A stretch of DNA of 64,000 bases from positions 1,178,001 to 1,242,000 of the forward strand of contig OZ244931.1 in NCBI GenBank assembly GCA_965222215.1, in the 5' to 3' direction. Origin of the DNA: JABJAG01 sp965222215 (GTDB taxonomy: Bacteria > Pseudomonadota > Alphaproteobacteria > UBA6615). Positions 62,424-64,000 of this stretch are shown here, piece by piece. Numbering within the stretch: position 1 is the first letter of the stretch; each line of letters starts with the position of its first letter. The notes beneath the pieces were generated by a model. That model did no database searches. It saw nothing but the letters and a program-made list of their open reading frames with translations, and was not told the DNA's origin. Both the position numbers and the translations under genes were made by a program.

Positions 62424-62945
62424 TCATCTTTCCCTTAACCCCTCATCCCGGTAGCGGAACAGCGGCGCGAGCAGGAACTCGATAATCGGGCGTTCGCCCG
62501 TCTTGATTTCCACCGTCGCGTTCATGCCGGCGGCCAGGTTTACCTCGCGGCCGTTGACCACGATGTCCTGCCGGTCGAGTGCCACCTTCGCCTGGTAGAT
62601 CAGGCCCTGCTGCTCGTCCTCCACCGCGTCGCGCGAGACGTGCTGGATCTCGCCGTGGATGGTGCCGTAGCGGGTGAAAGGGAACGCCTCCAGCTTCACC
62701 TCCACGATCTGGCCGGCCTCGACGAAGCCCACATCCTTGTTGAGCACGCGCGCATCGACCTCCAGCGTGCGCCCGGCGGGCACCACCACGAGGACCGGGT
62801 CTCCGGTGTTCACCACACCGCCCTTCGTGTGCACGGCGAGCTGCTGCACCACGCCGTCGACCGGCGCGGTCAGGTGCTGCAGGCCGTGGCGCTGGAGCCT
62901 GTCGACCATGTTTGTCATAGGCCTTTCCAAGCGTTGGCGAACCAT
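62424..62945 (-). pseudogene. HlyD-type secretion adaptor, N-terminally truncated
   Basis: The 173 codons match only the last third of HlyD/PrtE-type periplasmic adaptors (usually 430-470 residues). LQHLTAPVDGVVQQLAVHTK is the second half of the lipoyl-like domain, followed by KLEAFPFTRYGTIHGEI and a normal end, LFRYRDEGLRER. The membrane anchor, coiled coil and first lipoyl half are missing, and an in-frame stop lies 16 codons before the ATG. No HlyB-type ATPase is nearby, so the type I secretion machinery is either decayed or supplied elsewhere. It is GC-rich, unlike the next gene. Confidence 0.8.
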
Positions 62946-63053
62946 ACCGACAGTGAGCCATATGGGGGTGCCCGGCTCAATACCTTTGCGTTACCGCGTT
63001 TGCTTGTTCGAAATCCTCTTCAGACTGTGAGGTTAGTCTTGGGCTTGTTCGAC

Positions 63054-63082
63054 TTGTCGCAGCCGGGCGCGGTCGATATAAC
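63054..63082 (+). promoter_or_regulatory. Sigma-70 type promoter of ndk
   Basis: TTGTCG and TATAAC are exactly 17 bases apart, with the -10 37 bases before the ndk start. This is the best consensus promoter seen in the window. Confidence 0.65.
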
Positions 63083-63118
63083 CCGCCGAAATTTCTACCC
63101 CTTATCGGAGCAGTTACC

Positions 63119-63541
63119 ATGGCCCTCGAGCGCACTTTCTCGATCATCAAACCCGACGCGACGCGCCGCAACATCACCGGCAAGGTTATCGCCAAGCTCG
63201 AAGAGGCGGGCCTGCGGGTCATCGCGCAGAAGCGCATCCACATGACGCAGGAACAGGCCGAGGGTTTCTACGGCGTGCACCGCGAGCGGCCGTTCTTCAA
63301 CGACCTCGTGTCCTTTATGACCTCCGGGCCGGTCGTCGTTCAGGTTCTGGAAGGCGAGGACGCCATCGCGCGCAACCGCGAGGTGATGGGTGCGACTAAT
63401 CCGGAGGAAGCGGCCGAGGGCACGATCCGAAAGGAATTCGCGGAATCGATCGAGGCGAATTCCGTGCACGGGTCCGACGCGCCGGAAACGGCGGCGGAAG
63501 AGATCAGGTTCTTCTTTGACGACAGTGAGATCGTCGGCTGA
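63119..63541 (+). CDS. ndk: Nucleoside-diphosphate kinase
   Basis: Equilibrates nucleoside di- and triphosphates, 140 residues. ALERTFSIIKPDATRRN at the start and the phosphohistidine His117 in NSVHGSDAPETAAEEI are diagnostic. A well-formed promoter lies upstream. The gene probably once followed pepA-holC directly. Confidence 0.98.
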   Translation: MALERTFSIIKPDATRRNITGKVIAKLEEAGLRVIAQKRIHMTQEQAEGFYGVHRERPFFNDLVSFMTSGPVVVQVLEGEDAIARNREVMGATNPEEAAEGTIRKEFAESIEANSVHGSDAPETAAEEIRFFFDDSEIVG

Positions 63542-63580
63542 GTTTCAGCCCGATCCTCACCGGAAGGCAGGGGTGGGTGC

Positions 63581-63706
63581 CTAGACGAGAGCCCACCACA
63601 TGATGAGCAGGGTAATCGCAATCGCGACCCCCGAATAGCCCATCAGCTTCAGGAATCCGCCCCAGACTTTCCAGCGGCCTTCGAGATCCATGTGTTGCTC
63701 GGACAT
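63581..63706 (-). CDS. aa3-type cytochrome c oxidase subunit IV-like small protein
   Basis: A 41-residue protein: MSEQHMDLEGRWKVWGGFLK, then a single membrane helix (GYSGVAIAITLLIMWWALV). The short polar lead with Met-Asp, the G-x-x-K turn and one C-terminal helix match the bacterial aa3-type oxidase subunit IV family (COX4_pro_2), a tiny accessory subunit of alphaproteobacteria. GGAAAG precedes the ATG. It lies between ndk and purN, where I recall such genes in relatives. Confidence 0.6.
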   Translation of the reverse strand: MSEQHMDLEGRWKVWGGFLKLMGYSGVAIAITLLIMWWALV

Positions 63707-63787
63707 CTTTCCGTCGCGTCCTTCTCGGTTCCGGTATGGGAATGATTTACACGTCGGCGGCGAAGGCTGTCAAAGCCCCGGCTTGCG

Positions 63788-64000
63788 TCATTTTTCCGCA
63801 GGATGGATCAGGCGCGCGTCGCTGCCCTCGATCCCGTCGATGGTGGCGCATTCTCCGTGGATGGTCACACGGCCGTCCGCGATCAGGCGCACGGCGTGCG
63901 GGTAACAGCGGTGTTCGGCTGTCAGGATCCGCGCGGCCAGTGAATCCTCGTCATCGTCCGGGAATACGGGCACGGCCGCCTGGACGAGGATCGGCCCGGC
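63788..64000 (-). CDS. purN: Phosphoribosylglycinamide formyltransferase, 3' part
   Basis: The last 70 codons of PurN (GAR transformylase), cut off by the window end. The visible part reads AGPILVQAAVPVFPDDDEDS and ILTAEHRCYPHAVRLIADGR, which is the standard C-terminus including the D-E-x-x-L-x-x-R-I-L region. The 5' end and active site are off the window. Confidence 0.9.
   Translation of the reverse strand, partial: AGPILVQAAVPVFPDDDEDSLAARILTAEHRCYPHAVRLIADGRVTIHGECATIDGIEGSDARLIHPAEK

Overview
The window is chromosomal DNA of a GC-rich alphaproteobacterium, most like a Rhodospirillales member. This is inferred from gene content and order: DUF2794, an aa3-type oxidase subunit IV, a YfgM-bamB-der run, rpsF-rpsR-DUF2232-rplI, dnaB-alr-mlaE-mlaF-radA-cvpA-purF, fabD-fabG-acpP-fabF-mltG, and lptF-lptG-lptD-surA-rsmA beside pepA-holC. 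Almost all of it is coding. I saw no rRNA, tRNA, CRISPR array or transposase.

Layout. 0-12.5 kb: a partial RsmB-like methyltransferase, guaA, then small metabolic genes (2OG-Fe(II) oxygenase, periplasmic amidohydrolase, GNAT, alpha-hydroxy-acid oxidase, RidA, an adenine-deaminase-type enzyme, a Tat-exported protein with a ferric-reductase-like heme protein, a cyclase-like DUF2652 protein, enoyl-CoA hydratase, dusA). 12.5-17.7 kb: a FemAB/GNAT-like protein and an amino-sugar salvage cluster (murQ, a BadF-type sugar kinase, nagA, namZ/DUF1343). 17.7-31 kb: small conserved genes, YfgM, bamB, der, then the purF-cvpA-radA-mlaF-mlaE-alr-dnaB block. 31-40 kb: an accessory stretch between dnaB and rplI holding a quinone-reductase-like gene, a lipoprotein, a complete CUT1 sugar ABC transporter, a DUF188 gene and cfa, plus decayed copies of the quinone reductase and DUF188 3' ends. 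40-51.4 kb: ribosomal protein genes, fatty acid synthesis genes, mltG, a HupE-like protein, two SDRs, yicC and gmk. 51.5-60.2 kb: rsmA, surA and the LPS export genes lptD/lptG/lptF, then divergent pepA-holC. pdxA, usually between surA and rsmA, is missing.

The most unusual segment is 60.2-62.9 kb, between holC and ndk. On the minus strand it holds a truncated HlyD-type adaptor, a two-helix membrane protein, a protein with an internal Hint (hedgehog/intein) domain, and a short HlyC-type lysine acyltransferase. The last three are nearly touching or overlapping. The membrane-protein gene and the first 60% of the Hint gene are strikingly AT-rich. The composition changes abruptly inside the Hint domain, at its T-x-x-H motif. 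This looks like a cassette swapped into a resident type I secretion/acylation locus. The lysine-free C-terminal part means any acylated lysine must lie in the imported part.

Most assignments rest on recognised family motifs and conserved gene order. Start sites were chosen by ribosome binding sites and overlaps. No database search was possible.
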